From contig OW799233.1 of the NCBI GenBank assembly GCA_941918925.1, positions 128,302,833 through 128,366,832 of the forward strand: DNA of 64,000 nucleotides, in the 5' to 3' direction. Shown here piece after piece: positions 56,501-64,000 of this stretch. Under the pieces are notes generated by a model. It saw nothing but the letters and a program-made list of their open reading frames with translations, ran no database searches and was not told where the DNA came from. Position 1 is the stretch's first letter; each line of letters begins with the position of its first letter. The position numbers were made by a program, and so were the translations under genes. The stretch is from Phyto melanocephala (lineage: Eukaryota > Arthropoda > Insecta > Diptera > Rhinophoridae).

Positions 56501-56820
56501 TTTTTAAAGATGATTTTAAACTTTAGTATCTTACTGTTGATATTTACAAGGAAATCGATGAAGATAACTTGAAATTTAATATTTTTAGCTACCTATACAA
56601 TAGTGTAGGCCGACCTGCTTTGTCCAAAACCATAACTTGGTTTTAGAAATACGACTTTATAAAACTAAAAACAATATTAATACTTAAAATATTTGTCATC
56701 CTTACACATTTCCTCGTTATATTTAGCGCTCTTATGTGCTATTGCCGCATCAGTTTTAACAATTTCACATTCTTCATGGAAAATACGCTTTAAACGTCTG
56801 CTAAATTCGTATTTATTCAT
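47504..56820 (-). CDS. Spc25: Kinetochore protein Spc25-like, large-intron gene
   Basis: Three minus-strand exons were assembled: 56820-56706 (ATG MNKYEFSRRLKRIF), 48094-47869 and 47798-47504. Phases fit (T|GT and TG|C) and all sites are GT-AG (GTAAGG donor at 56705). The product is 211 residues. Residues about 20-110 form a heptad-rich coiled coil (QCRRVVDKFRSENERLEKF; QKVEQMQAEYQQMLQKQ). The C-terminal globular part contains IYINLKALPHITQGVTI and EKTWQKLI, which I match to the IN-ALP-GVT...W-x-x-LI pattern of Drosophila Spc25 (mitch, about 222 residues). Spc25 pairs with Spc24 in the Ndc80 complex to link microtubules with the kinetochore. The first intron is 8.6 kb of transposons; the second is 70 bp. 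The identity rests on distant similarity and the first exon on frame and splice signals only. Confidence 0.68.
48095..48345. other. Start of the Spc25 first intron
   Basis: The acceptor TACAAAATTGTAG for the 48094 exon is at its left end on the minus strand. No further exon was found. Confidence 0.4.
48350..50772 (+). mobile_element. Non-LTR retrotransposon (LINE), 5' truncated, nearly intact RT
   Basis: The copy ends in a poly-A of about 22 (50751-50772), preceded by GGCCAACTCGCCTCTACAA and TGCCTTTAAGGCG. It lacks the endonuclease domain, starting in the linker before the reverse transcriptase. It lies antisense in the first Spc25 intron. A 3' fragment of a relative lies at 22380-22500. No target duplication could be identified. 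Confidence 0.8.
48370..50586 (+). pseudogene. LINE reverse transcriptase with two frameshifts
   Basis: Three successive open frames form one protein. 48370-48723 is the pre-RT linker (SCLRNAIENFTDKKI, APWINGNLQKLIVYKKK). 48714-49175 starts with NDYFKNNLENVKHDRRKTW and reaches ELNKSSGHDNVSSNML, RT block 1. 49195-50586 has PIPKVKN, YRPIAVL, MLSDFQYGFRKGCGTEEAI, MFYDLSKAFDLIDQDIL, GVPQGSVIGPLLFTIFIND and the catalytic FMYADDICLF. A frame change lies near 48716 and another, with a small loss, near 49172. The C-terminal region (SLQRMQNKALKVVYNLP) follows the usual CR1/Jockey-type plan. The active-site residues are intact, so the copy is young. Clade assignment is tentative. Confidence 0.82.
50773..50936. 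other. Short intron spacer
   Basis: Contains a C-rich CCCACCCGCCCCCAAC just after the LINE tail; otherwise AT-rich. Confidence 0.35.
50938..51488. mobile_element. Mariner-type MITE, copy 2, 551 bp
   Basis: TA duplications (50936-50937; 51489-51490) flank AAGGGCGGTTAAATTTTAAG at the left and its inverse AAAATTTAACTACCCTT at the right. The inner blocks match 17988-18610. TA duplication and AAGGG terminus fit Tc1/mariner. The two open frames within (51046-51234, 51221-51415) resemble no transposase I know. Confidence 0.75.
51489..51784. other. AT-rich intron DNA
   Basis: Nothing recognised. Confidence 0.35.
51785..52330. repeat. Long imperfect inverted repeat, arms about 245 bp
   Basis: The left arm (about 51785-52030) reads ATGCATCCGTCTG, CATTTAATTGC, TCTACATATTTTATAGCGCA, ATGTACA, TTGATTACACATGTACA, GATGAAATTATAGTTGCTAG, TCAATTGTATACGGCCTTAT. 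The right arm (about 52080-52330) is its inverse at about 80 per cent identity by eye. The centre is AATAAATAAAATAAATAAA. No coding frame; possibly a fold-back transposon. Confidence 0.7.
52331..52966. other. Intron DNA, no element recognised
   Basis: AT-rich single-copy-looking DNA. No exon with the right phase for Spc25 was seen. Confidence 0.35.
52967..54290 (+). mobile_element. DINE-1-like element with nested Helitron
   Basis: The 5' end TATACCCTTCACACATTGAA, AAAGGGTAT at about 52969 and the 3' end GTGAAGGGTATATAAGATTT, GGCACGGCCGAATATAGCG, ATCTTACTTGT at about 54290 are both present. The T-rich microsatellite (53300-53460) is in place. The Helitron at 53476-54102 splits it just before the 3' portion. 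Confidence 0.75.
53476..54102 (+). mobile_element. Non-autonomous Helitron, 627 bp
   Basis: It starts TCTACATATGTATATATATA, AAAGTGAAACTCTG and ends CGCGCGCCGGGTTTGGCTAG followed by T. The body has about four 135-bp units as in 37618-38363. It lies inside the DINE-1-like element, so it inserted later. Confidence 0.78.
54294..55494 (+). mobile_element. DINE-1-like element with nested CCCAGC element
   Basis: It starts 3-4 bp after the previous DINE-1-like element ends (TATACCCTTCACCTGTGGTG, CACAAGGGTAT) and finishes CGTTGTGAAGGGTATATAAG, ATATATATAATATAGCACTG, TTACTTG. The hairpin is lost. The element at 54735-55307 is inserted in the microsatellite region. The head-to-tail placement of two copies, one after the other at CTTACTTGTTTATTATACCC, is notable. 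Confidence 0.7.
54735..55307. mobile_element. CCCAGCAAAAAAA element, partly duplicated
   Basis: CCCAGCAAAAAAA at 54735 and the inverse TTTTTTTGCTGGG ending at 55307 are the termini. The left 170 bp occur twice in direct order (54735-54903 and 54904-55075; shared ATTAGAAGTAGTGCAAAGCG, AATTACATTT, AATGACTTC). Relatives lie at 41235-41390 and 42045-42250. No coding frame. Confidence 0.65.
55495..55627. other. Short intron spacer
   Basis: Nothing recognised. Confidence 0.3.
55646..55838 (+). mobile_element. tRNA-derived SINE with 18-bp target duplications
   Basis: The head is tRNA-like: ATGGACTAGTCAGTAGTG at the A-box position and GGGTTCGATTCCCGCC, a perfect B box with T-stem, at about 55697-55712. 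A non-tRNA tail follows (CTGCTTCCTTTCTATTC, ...CACAAAGGGATCAATATAAT, ...CTACCTAACCTAACC). The 18-mer ACCTACATACCTATAAGG flanks it exactly at 55628-55645 and 55839-55856. The A-box stem and the acceptor pairing are imperfect, so it is a SINE rather than a working tRNA gene. Confidence 0.85.
55857..56705. other. End of the Spc25 first intron
   Basis: AT-rich, with an inverted pair ATTTGTGTGCTAACTCATGAG/CTGCTATC (about 56390) and GAGCAGCTCGTTAGATAGCA/TACGG (about 56449), which could form a hairpin. The open frame at 55881-56066 has no support. Confidence 0.35.
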
Positions 56821-57069
56821 AATGATTTTGATTTAAATTAATAACTTTTCTATCTAAATATAAACTTTGTTAGATTAATAAATTACTTCAAATTTGACGC
56901 CAATAAAACTTTTTAATAATATTGCCACATTGCTGTTATTTATTTTTTAATAACTAGAAAAGGATTGCCAAAGTGTATCGACAATACAGCGTTGGAAGTG
57001 CCTAAGACAACAATTAAATTCACTTATCCTGATAATTACAACATTTGAGCTTGGAAAAAATATCAAAAT
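56821..57069. promoter_or_regulatory. Spc25 upstream region
   Basis: This is the 5' flank of the first Spc25 exon on the minus strand, so the promoter is expected here or in the adjoining transposon. No defined motif was identified. Confidence 0.3.
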
Positions 57070-58760
57070 ATATCACCCCAATTCTAAATAACAATTCCCT
57101 GGGAATTGTTCACCTATTCCCTGTTCCCCTATTCTAAATAATTTCTCCCGGGGAAATTTGTTCCCTTTCCCTTTTCCCTTATTCTAAATGAACTTCGAAA
57201 TTGGGATATTGTTAACTGGGAAAGAAAGTAGGTATTACAAGAGGTAATTAAAGGGAGAATGTAATAACAATTTTTGGGAAAAAATCCGCCAAAAAATTCA
57301 AAGGGAGTTGTGACAAAAATGTAAGTATTTAATATTTTTTTATAAAAATTGTGAAATATTGTAATTTATTGTTACTTTTAGGATAAAAACAACAAACAGG
57401 AAGCAGAATAATGAATTGTTTTTTAGTTTTAAAATAATTTTTATTTATCTTTTTTTTTAATTTTTGAAGTTTTTAAATTTTTTTAATAAAATGTTATATT
57501 TATTTAAAAAAATGTATATACTACATATGTATATAAGAAATGGCTTTATTACAGAAATTTATTAGAGATTATTCGCAATATTTTTTCTAATATTTTTCTA
57601 TTATATTTTCTAATATCTTGGGCAATGGATAAATATTGTGGTGAGTCTAAGGATACCACATCATTATCCTGAGCGCTCAAATAATCTAAATTTTCTACAT
57701 CGTTTACTTCAGCATTGCATTTAAAATGAATGCAGATATTATGCAACGCACAGCAAAATTTTGTTATTTTAGCAGGCTTTTTTAGAGCGTAGTGCAGCTG
57801 TCTAGCTTCAATAATGCACCTTCATCTATTTTTTAAAACACCATTAATGCATTCAACCATATTTCAACACTCGGAGTGAATTTTATTTCAACAGACTCAT
57901 CCTGTGGGCATCTATAAGCCTCCTAGAAAAAATGCATGTTTAATTTATGAATTGTCTGTTATCATTCAAAACTTTACCAAGAAGCCATTAATTGCTGCCA
58001 CCTCTAAGGTATTCTTGCTCAAGGTGAGCATGCAATTCGCCAGAATTCCAAATAAATGAATCGTGACACGCTCCGGGATGTGAGGCATCAACGTACTGAA
58101 TCCTCAGCTCATGATCACAGACCTTTAATTTTTTGAGTTCCGTCAACACATCCAATAACGTTTAGAATGCCATACTTCACATTTGGCGTAAATGTTCCTT
58201 ATATATTAATAACTTCTGCCAGAACTTTGCTAACACTACACTGAGCCACAGACACACCGTAATCTTAACCAATACCCGTTTGTTACAAACCTTTAGCAAA
58301 GAAGCGGAAAGTCGCACTTAATTTCACGATTGGAGAAATTGCAAAGGACTTACGTTTGGACTGAATACCTTAACACGTCCAACAGATTCTAACCTTCCAA
58401 AAGTAAAATTTACAAAGTGTGCGGCAACTCAAGTGGGTTGCTGGCGTCACTTAGTATTTTCCTTTCTACCCTTTGCTTATTCTTGTGCTTCAGAGTTTTC
58501 TGCTTCAGCTATTATTATCAACGCTACACTAAACATTTTTCTTCACTTTTAACAATTTTTTTTTTTATTATTTACGAGTATTAACTTTTTACGCTAAAAA
58601 TTTTTAGCAAATATTTTGTCAAAACAAAACAGCAAAAGCACACAGCTGACTTCGAAAATGTAAAATTCTCTCCCTTGTTATTCCCTTCCCCGACTGTTTA
58701 GAATAGGGGAATTTTATTCGCGGGAAAAATGAATTCCGGGGAATCAAATTTTAACTTTTA
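57070..58760 (-). mobile_element. Decayed PIF/Harbinger transposon
   Basis: Both ends carry several copies of a CCCCTATTCTAAA-like motif in inverse orientation (about 57110-57200 and 58670-58750), often with CCCGGGGAA or CCGGGGAAT, marking the terminal regions. The minus strand between holds a broken Harbinger transposase. Exact termini and the expected 3-bp target duplication could not be fixed. Confidence 0.55.
57549..58120 (-). pseudogene. Harbinger transposase C-terminal remnant
   Basis: On the minus strand the blocks read, in shifting frames, HAHLEQEYLRGG (about 58040-58000), WLLG, NMVECINGVLKNR (about 57870-57830), EARQLHYALKKPAKITKF and CCALHNICIHFKC (about 57815-57715). The VLKNR and CCALHNI patterns are the hallmark end of Harbinger transposases (DDE, then a LHN motif). 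Stops and frameshifts are frequent. The remaining open 65 codons (57746-57549) are the tail. The element's other ORF, the Myb-like protein, was not found. Confidence 0.65.
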
Positions 58761-59490
58761 TTTCTGACCGAAAGAATAAAAGTCAAAAAATAACTATTAT
58801 ATTTTGACTTTTTTTAAAAAAGTCGTAACTGTTCGGTCCCTGATAAGAAGCAATATTTTTTTCCATGAAATTTTATTTTAAGTAAATTATACTGAAAATT
58901 TTTTTTACATTGTGCAATACTTGTTTTGCTGCAACATATAATTGGAGTTCGACATACTCATTTGTAATAAAAGATAATAAACTATGTTCTTATTAAAAAT
59001 TTATTTATTTTTTATTGAAAATATTTTTAGTAGAAGTTTGTAGCTGATTATGACCTAGAGGCTAGGTTACCAAACTTTAAATAAATAAAATACTTGTTCT
59101 CATATACCAATTTTAATTTTTCAAAATTCTGTTCGACATTGTACTACCCAGATTGGTTTACTGAATATTTTTAATCTAAAATTTTTCGTAATTAACTTTT
59201 GGCCAGATAAAAAGGCATTTATATTTCACAGGTAATTAAAGTTCAGAAAATTTTATTTTATGTATATATATATATATCTATAATACATACATATGTGAAG
59301 TTTAACATATGAATTAAATAAGAGAAGAGAAAGAATTGATTTTTATCGATGGACTTCGACAGCTAAATTTTAAATCAAATGAAGAAAAAATAATCAGCTA
59401 ACGAATAAATACTACCTTATAATTAAAACTGTCATGATTTCAATGTGACAAAAATTGCATTTTTATTATTTTATTATTGTTAACCAAGGT
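58761..59490. other. Intergenic DNA with a MITE fragment
   Basis: About 59209-59420 is a diverged AAGGCATATTTATTCATCA-family copy (AAGGCATTTATATTTCACAG at the left, AACGAATAAATACTACC at the right). The rest is AT-rich. Confidence 0.4.
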
Positions 59491-59492
59491 AC

Positions 59493-59812
59493 CCACGTAG
59501 CAATATTTATTGCAGTAATTGTCAAATTTGATAGACGTCAAACTGACATATGTAGCAATTATTTTCGTTTCTTTTTCGATGAATATTTTATTTTTTTTTT
59601 TTTTGCAGAAACAAAGGAAAATTAAAATAATTTTTTATGAATTTTTCATGATAATAATAATTTAGAGTGAAATGAAAATATTAGATTTTATAAATACTTA
59701 AACTACTTCTGTCGTGTTCTTCACCTAATGAATACTTTCATACTTTATCAATAAAGTGTCATTATTCTGTCGACGTTATTGCTTAAGTCCAGTAATAAAA
59801 ATTGCTACGTGG
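59493..59812. mobile_element. TIR MITE upstream of Taf1
   Basis: CCACGTAGCAATATTTATTG at the left is mirrored by ATAAAAATTGCTACGTGG at the right, about 320 bp apart. It ends roughly 375 bp before the Taf1 start codon, so it could sit in the promoter or 5' UTR. The interior has no coding potential. Confidence 0.65.
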
Positions 59813-60187
59813 AGACACTGCCTCAATAATTGTCTCTTTTAATCAATGTGGCTACATTCTATGAAAATAATTTTTAATTTTTTTATTGTCTAACACATCC
59901 AATATTGTTGACTTGGACAAAAATTATTAAAATTTGGTTTAAAGTATGTTTTTATATTAATAAAAACGGTGGTAGACAATTTTGTTATATTGTGTTGCAA
60001 TACATGCAATTATGTAAAACAAAACTCTAAAGTGTTTTAGTAAATATATATTTTTTAAGTGAAAAGCATTGTAAAATTGTTTTAGTATAAGTTTGTGACC
60101 GATTATGGGCCAGAGACTTGGTTAAAACTTTAAATTACCTAAAGTATATTGTGCAAAGTTTTAACGCTTTACAGACAAAAAATAAAC
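59813..60187. promoter_or_regulatory. Proximal 5' region of Taf1
   Basis: 375 bp between the MITE and the start codon, presumed to hold the promoter and 5' UTR. No TATA box with a clear initiator was picked out. Confidence 0.35.
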
Positions 60188-63100
60188 ATGGATAGCGACA
60201 GTGATGAGGAGGGTTCTATTGGAAATGGTGACGGTGGTAGCCAAAGTAGTCAGCAGGGCGGTGATGACGGCTTTGGTATTGACTTAACCGGCATTCTTTT
60301 TGGAAATATCGATTCGGATGGTAAATTAATAGACGATGATGGTGGCGGTGGAGCTTTTGATTCTGAATTTAGAGAGCATTTGAGCTCATTAGCAAAGTAA
60401 GTATATTTTTTTAATGTAAATTGTTTTATTTATTATTTATTTATTTACAATACAAAAAGTCTATAAGGCCGAAGCGTATTGCTAGAACTCTTTAAATATT
60501 GTTTTTCAATTATATTTTTTTTTTTGTTAGAATGGGATTACACTCAATGTTAAACGAAGTAATAGAAAAAGAAGATATGGATGAAATGGAGGACGATTCA
60601 GAAAAAAACAGGGAAGTCGAAGAAGTAAAAAAACCAATGAGTGATTTTGATGCTTTAAAGTCAGGTCTTTTAGATCCCAAAGATGATAAAGAAGATGAAA
60701 ATGGGGAAATTATCAAAGATGATGATGCAGTCGATTATTCGGATATAACCGAGTTGTCAGAAGATTGTCCTAAGACTCCGCCAGTGCAAAAATTGGATGA
60801 CAACAAGGAGGAATCTTTACATAGCATGCAAGATTTAGAAGAAGCTATACCGGCTTCTACTGTTCAAGCTGCTACAGGTTCAGCCCATATTAACAAAGAT
60901 GATAAGGAACTTATGCCTCCCCCTAGCTTACCTGTGAGAACTAATGCACCAGAAGCTTCAGGTAAAAGCAGTTCAGATACAGGAATTGATTCTGATATAA
61001 AGACAGATAAAGGTAATTCTAGGAAATACCTATATACAATTATGTTAGATTAAAACATTTTGATCAATGTATTTAGCTCCAGAACGTAAATTGGATACAC
61101 CCTTGGCTGATATGTTACCCTCTAAGTATGCTAATGTAGATGTGCGCGAATTATTTCCTGATTTTAGACCTGACAAAGTTTTAAGGTTTTCACGGCTGTT
61201 TGGTCCGGGAAAACCATCAAGTCTTCCACAGATTTGGCGTCATGTAAAGAAACGTAGACGGAAGCGTAAACAGTCACGTGATCATAAACTTTATAATCCC
61301 GGGTCAGATTCGACCAGCGATTCTGAAGAACCCCGCAAAAAAGGATTTGGCTTACATTACGGCCCTGAGCCAATTCCCTCTCAATGCCAATCAGATGATG
61401 AGGATAAACTTTTAAGTATTTTCAATGATGAAGATGTCAAGCAGGAACCTGAAAATGGCGACAATAACGAAAATAAACCGAAAATTGCCGATTGGCGTTA
61501 TGGACCAGCTCAAATTTGGTACGATATGTTGGAAGTACCCGATTCTGGAGATGGTTTTAATTATGGATTCAAAGTGCGTCATGAACATAGAAACCCTAAA
61601 TTTATTCAGCACATTAAAAAGGAAGAACCTAAAGAGGAAATAAGAGAAGAGCACATAGCTGATGACGCTTTTCTTATGGTCTCACAGTTGCATTGGGAAG
61701 ATGAAGTTGTTTGGGATGGCAATGAGATTAAGGCAAAGGTTTTGCAAAAGTTAAATTCAAAAACCAACGCAGCAGGTTGGTTGCCATCTAGTGGTTCTAG
61801 AGCATTTACTCCGGCTGGAAAAACTTTGCCTGTAACTGGAGCAACAGGAAGCAAAATAACGGGTTCAAGTAGCAGCTCATCCAGCAAACAAAAATCAAAT
61901 CAAAAGTAAGTTAATTCAACAAAAATATAAACTTTTAGTTTTTAAAATTTTATAATTGTTTTACAGTTTACCCACTAAACCCCCAGAAGCTGTAGATGAT
62001 ACTTGGTATAGTATATTTCCTGTGGAAAATGAAGAACTAATCTACAGCAAGTGGGAGGATGAAATCATTTGGGATGCCGAAGAAATGACTAAAATACCAA
62101 AACCTAAAGTTTTGACTTTAGATCCGAATGATGAGAACATTATATTGGGTATACCGGATGATATAGATCCTTCCAAAATTAATAAAAATACCGGACCCCC
62201 ACCTAAAATTAAAATACCACATCCTCATGTTAAAAAATCGAAAATTCTTTTGGGAAAAGCAGGTGTTATAAATGTATTGGCTGAAGACACACCACCGCCG
62301 CCACCTAAATCTCCCGATAGAGATCCATTTAACATATCAAATGATAGTTACTATATGCCAAAGGCAGAGCCAACGTTGCGCTTAAAAGTAGGTGGTGGCA
62401 GTTTAATACAGCATTCTACTCCCGTAGTAGAATTAAGATCACCTTTTGTACCCACACATATGGGACCTATAAAGTTGAGAGCTTTTCATCGTCCTCCTCT
62501 AAAGAAATATTCATACGGTCCACTCTCACAGTCGATTTCGCATTCGGTATTACCTTTATTGAAATATATTGCAAAAAAGGCTAAACAACGTGATGCTGAA
62601 CGTATTGCTTCGGGTGGTGGTGATGTATTCTTTATGCGTAACCCCGAGGATTTAAGTGGCAAGGATGGCGATATTATATTAGTGGAATTTTGTGAAGAAC
62701 ATCCGCCTTTAATGAACCAAGTTGGAATGTGTTCGAAAATTAAAAACTACTACAAGCGCAAAGCAACCAAGGATAATGGACCACAAGATTTTAAATACGG
62801 AGAAACTGCTATTGCTCACACCAGTCCATTTTTAGGCATATTGCATCCTGGACAGTGCATACAAGCCTTGGAAAACAACATGTATCGGGCACCGATTTAT
62901 CCGCACAGTGTGCACAACACTGACTTTTTAGTAATACGCACTCGCAACAATTATTGGATACGTGAATATAATGCCATCTATACGGTTGGCCAAGAATGTC
63001 CTTTGTACGAAGTACCTGGTCCCAATTCAAAAAGAGCCAATAATTTTACCAGAGATTTTCTACAAGTCTTCATTTATCGTTTGTTTTGGAAGAGTACCGA

Positions 63101-63851
63101 TAATCCCCGAAGGATACGTATGGACGATATAAAGCGCGCGTTTCCTGCTCACTCGGAGAGTAGCATACGTAAACGACTTAAACAATGTGCCGACTTTAAA
63201 CGTACTGGTATGGATTCCAACTGGTGGGTTATAAAACCCGAATTTCGTTTACCTTCCGAGGAAGAAATCAGAGCTATGGTATCTCCCGAACAATGTTGTG
63301 CTTATTTCAGTATGATTGCAGCAGAACAGAGATTAAAGGTGAGATTATTTAGTCTTGTATTTAAATGTTAAAAAAATACGTTTTTCTTTCCAAAAGGATG
63401 CTGGTTATGGTGAAAAATTCTTATTTGCTCCGCAAGAAGATGACGATGAAGAAGCTCAGCTTAAACTTGATGATGAAGTTAAAGTTGCACCTTGGAATAC
63501 GACAAGGTAAATCTACTAATATAATAAATTTTAATGTTTGCGTGTTTGGTTCTTTGAACTCAAATCACCCAAAAACGGTTGAACGGAACTAAATGAAATT
63601 TGGTACACAGAAACCAAACTAGATTAATACGTAGAATATTTTTTATCCTGATAATTACACAGATGAAAATGCGCTAGAATCATATAATTAAAAAAATGTT
63701 CATAATAGAAACGCCAACATATTTGTAAATTATTTTCAGAGCGTACATACAGGCTATGCGAGGTAAATGTTTGCTACAACTTACTGGCCCTGCTGATCCA
63801 ACTGGCTGCGGTGAAGGGTTTTCGTATGTTAGAGTACCAAATAAACCTACG
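60188..63851 (+). CDS. Taf1: Transcription initiation factor TFIID subunit 1 (Taf1), N-terminal half
   Basis: Six exons (60188-60396, 60531-61012, 61077-61905, 61967-63338, 63397-63506, 63740-63851) keep one frame and encode about 1038 residues. The Drosophila protein is about twice that, so the gene runs off the window. The start MDSDSDEEG at 60188 is the first ATG in frame; upstream it opens only through TTG. Residues about 25-70 ([17 protein letters not shown]) are the TAND domain that contacts [23 protein letters not shown] and [20 protein letters not shown] are highly conserved. From about residue 720 the large DUF3591 domain ([28 protein letters not shown]) begins and continues past exon 6. 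The C-terminal bromodomains are outside. As the largest TFIID scaffold, it binds TBP and core promoter DNA in the nucleus. Confidence 0.97.
63512..63660 (+). repeat. Helitron 5'-end fragment in a Taf1 intron
   Basis: TCTACTAATATAATAAATTT starts 5 bp after the end of exon 5 (63506). It is followed by GTTTGCGTGTTTGG, ACGGTTGAACGGAACTAAAT and GAAATTTGGTACACAGAAAC, the usual Helitron 5' sequence. The 3' CTAG end is missing within this intron. The donor GTAAAT is directly upstream. Confidence 0.55.
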
Positions 63852-63897
63852 GTAAGTTTTTGATTGTTGTAAAATACATTGAAATAAATTAATTTTA

Positions 63898-64000
63898 ACA
63901 AGTAAGAGCGCTATATTCGGCCGTGCCGAATCTTATATACCCTTCACAACGTGTAGTCATGCAATAACAGTAGTTTGTATCACCATTCATTCATCCCATA
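63898..64000 (-). mobile_element. DINE-1-like element, partial at the window edge
   Basis: The 3' end ACAAGTAAGAGCG and the hairpin TTCGGCCGTGCCGAA (63916-63930) begin 46 bp after Taf1 exon 6. The rest lies beyond the right edge. It matches the termini at 7811 and 24121 almost exactly. Confidence 0.75.

Noticed and set aside
60149..60187. Earlier in-frame start for Taf1
   Set aside because: The upstream extension starts at TTG, and the ATG at 60188 gives the expected acidic N-terminus.

Overview
This window is nuclear DNA from a higher fly, most likely a calyptrate (blow fly / house fly group). The genes read as fly orthologs (Taf1, an endonuclease III homolog, ZC4H2, Spc25 and a pair of CYP304-like P450s). 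Introns are short GT-AG introns or very long transposon-filled ones, the DNA is very AT-rich, and the dominant repeats look like Drosophila DINE-1 elements. No prokaryotic, organellar or CRISPR feature was seen.

Layout. 1-3900: repeat debris and a last exon (3475-3904) of an unidentified gene that extends off the left edge. 3905-10860: UTR-like AT-rich DNA and three DINE-1-like elements, one of them split by a 1.96-kb TIR transposon with a decayed transposase. 10860-14002: two head-to-head single-copy genes, an Nth-type DNA glycosylase (minus) and ZC4H2 (plus), sharing an 850-bp intergenic region. 14003-26270: gene-free and dense in mobile elements (DINE-1-like, mariner-type MITE, decayed Jockey-type LINE, an 8-bp-TSD TIR element, Helitron). 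26387-46682: two tandem P450 genes on the plus strand, each with five exons and 516 codons, with introns inflated by transposons; the last three exons are almost identical between the copies.

47504-56820: an Spc25-like kinetochore gene on the minus strand, rebuilt here from three exons with matching phases across an 8.6-kb intron. That intron holds a nearly full RT-type LINE, a long inverted repeat, DINE-1-like elements, a Helitron and a tRNA-derived SINE with 18-bp target duplications. 57070-58760: a decayed PIF/Harbinger transposon. 60188-63851: the first six coding exons of Taf1 (TFIID), running off the right edge.

The genes do not form a pathway: they are housekeeping genes for transcription, DNA repair and kinetochore function, plus a duplicated detoxification/biosynthesis-type P450 pair. 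The most distinctive content is in the mobile elements: an unassigned TIR transposon with repeated subterminal motifs and related MITEs, a mariner copy rebuilt as a fold-back with 183-bp arms, a 50-bp perfect palindrome in a P450 intron, and a DINE-1-like element abutting a P450 stop codon. All boundaries and identities come from reading the sequence; no database search or expression data was available.
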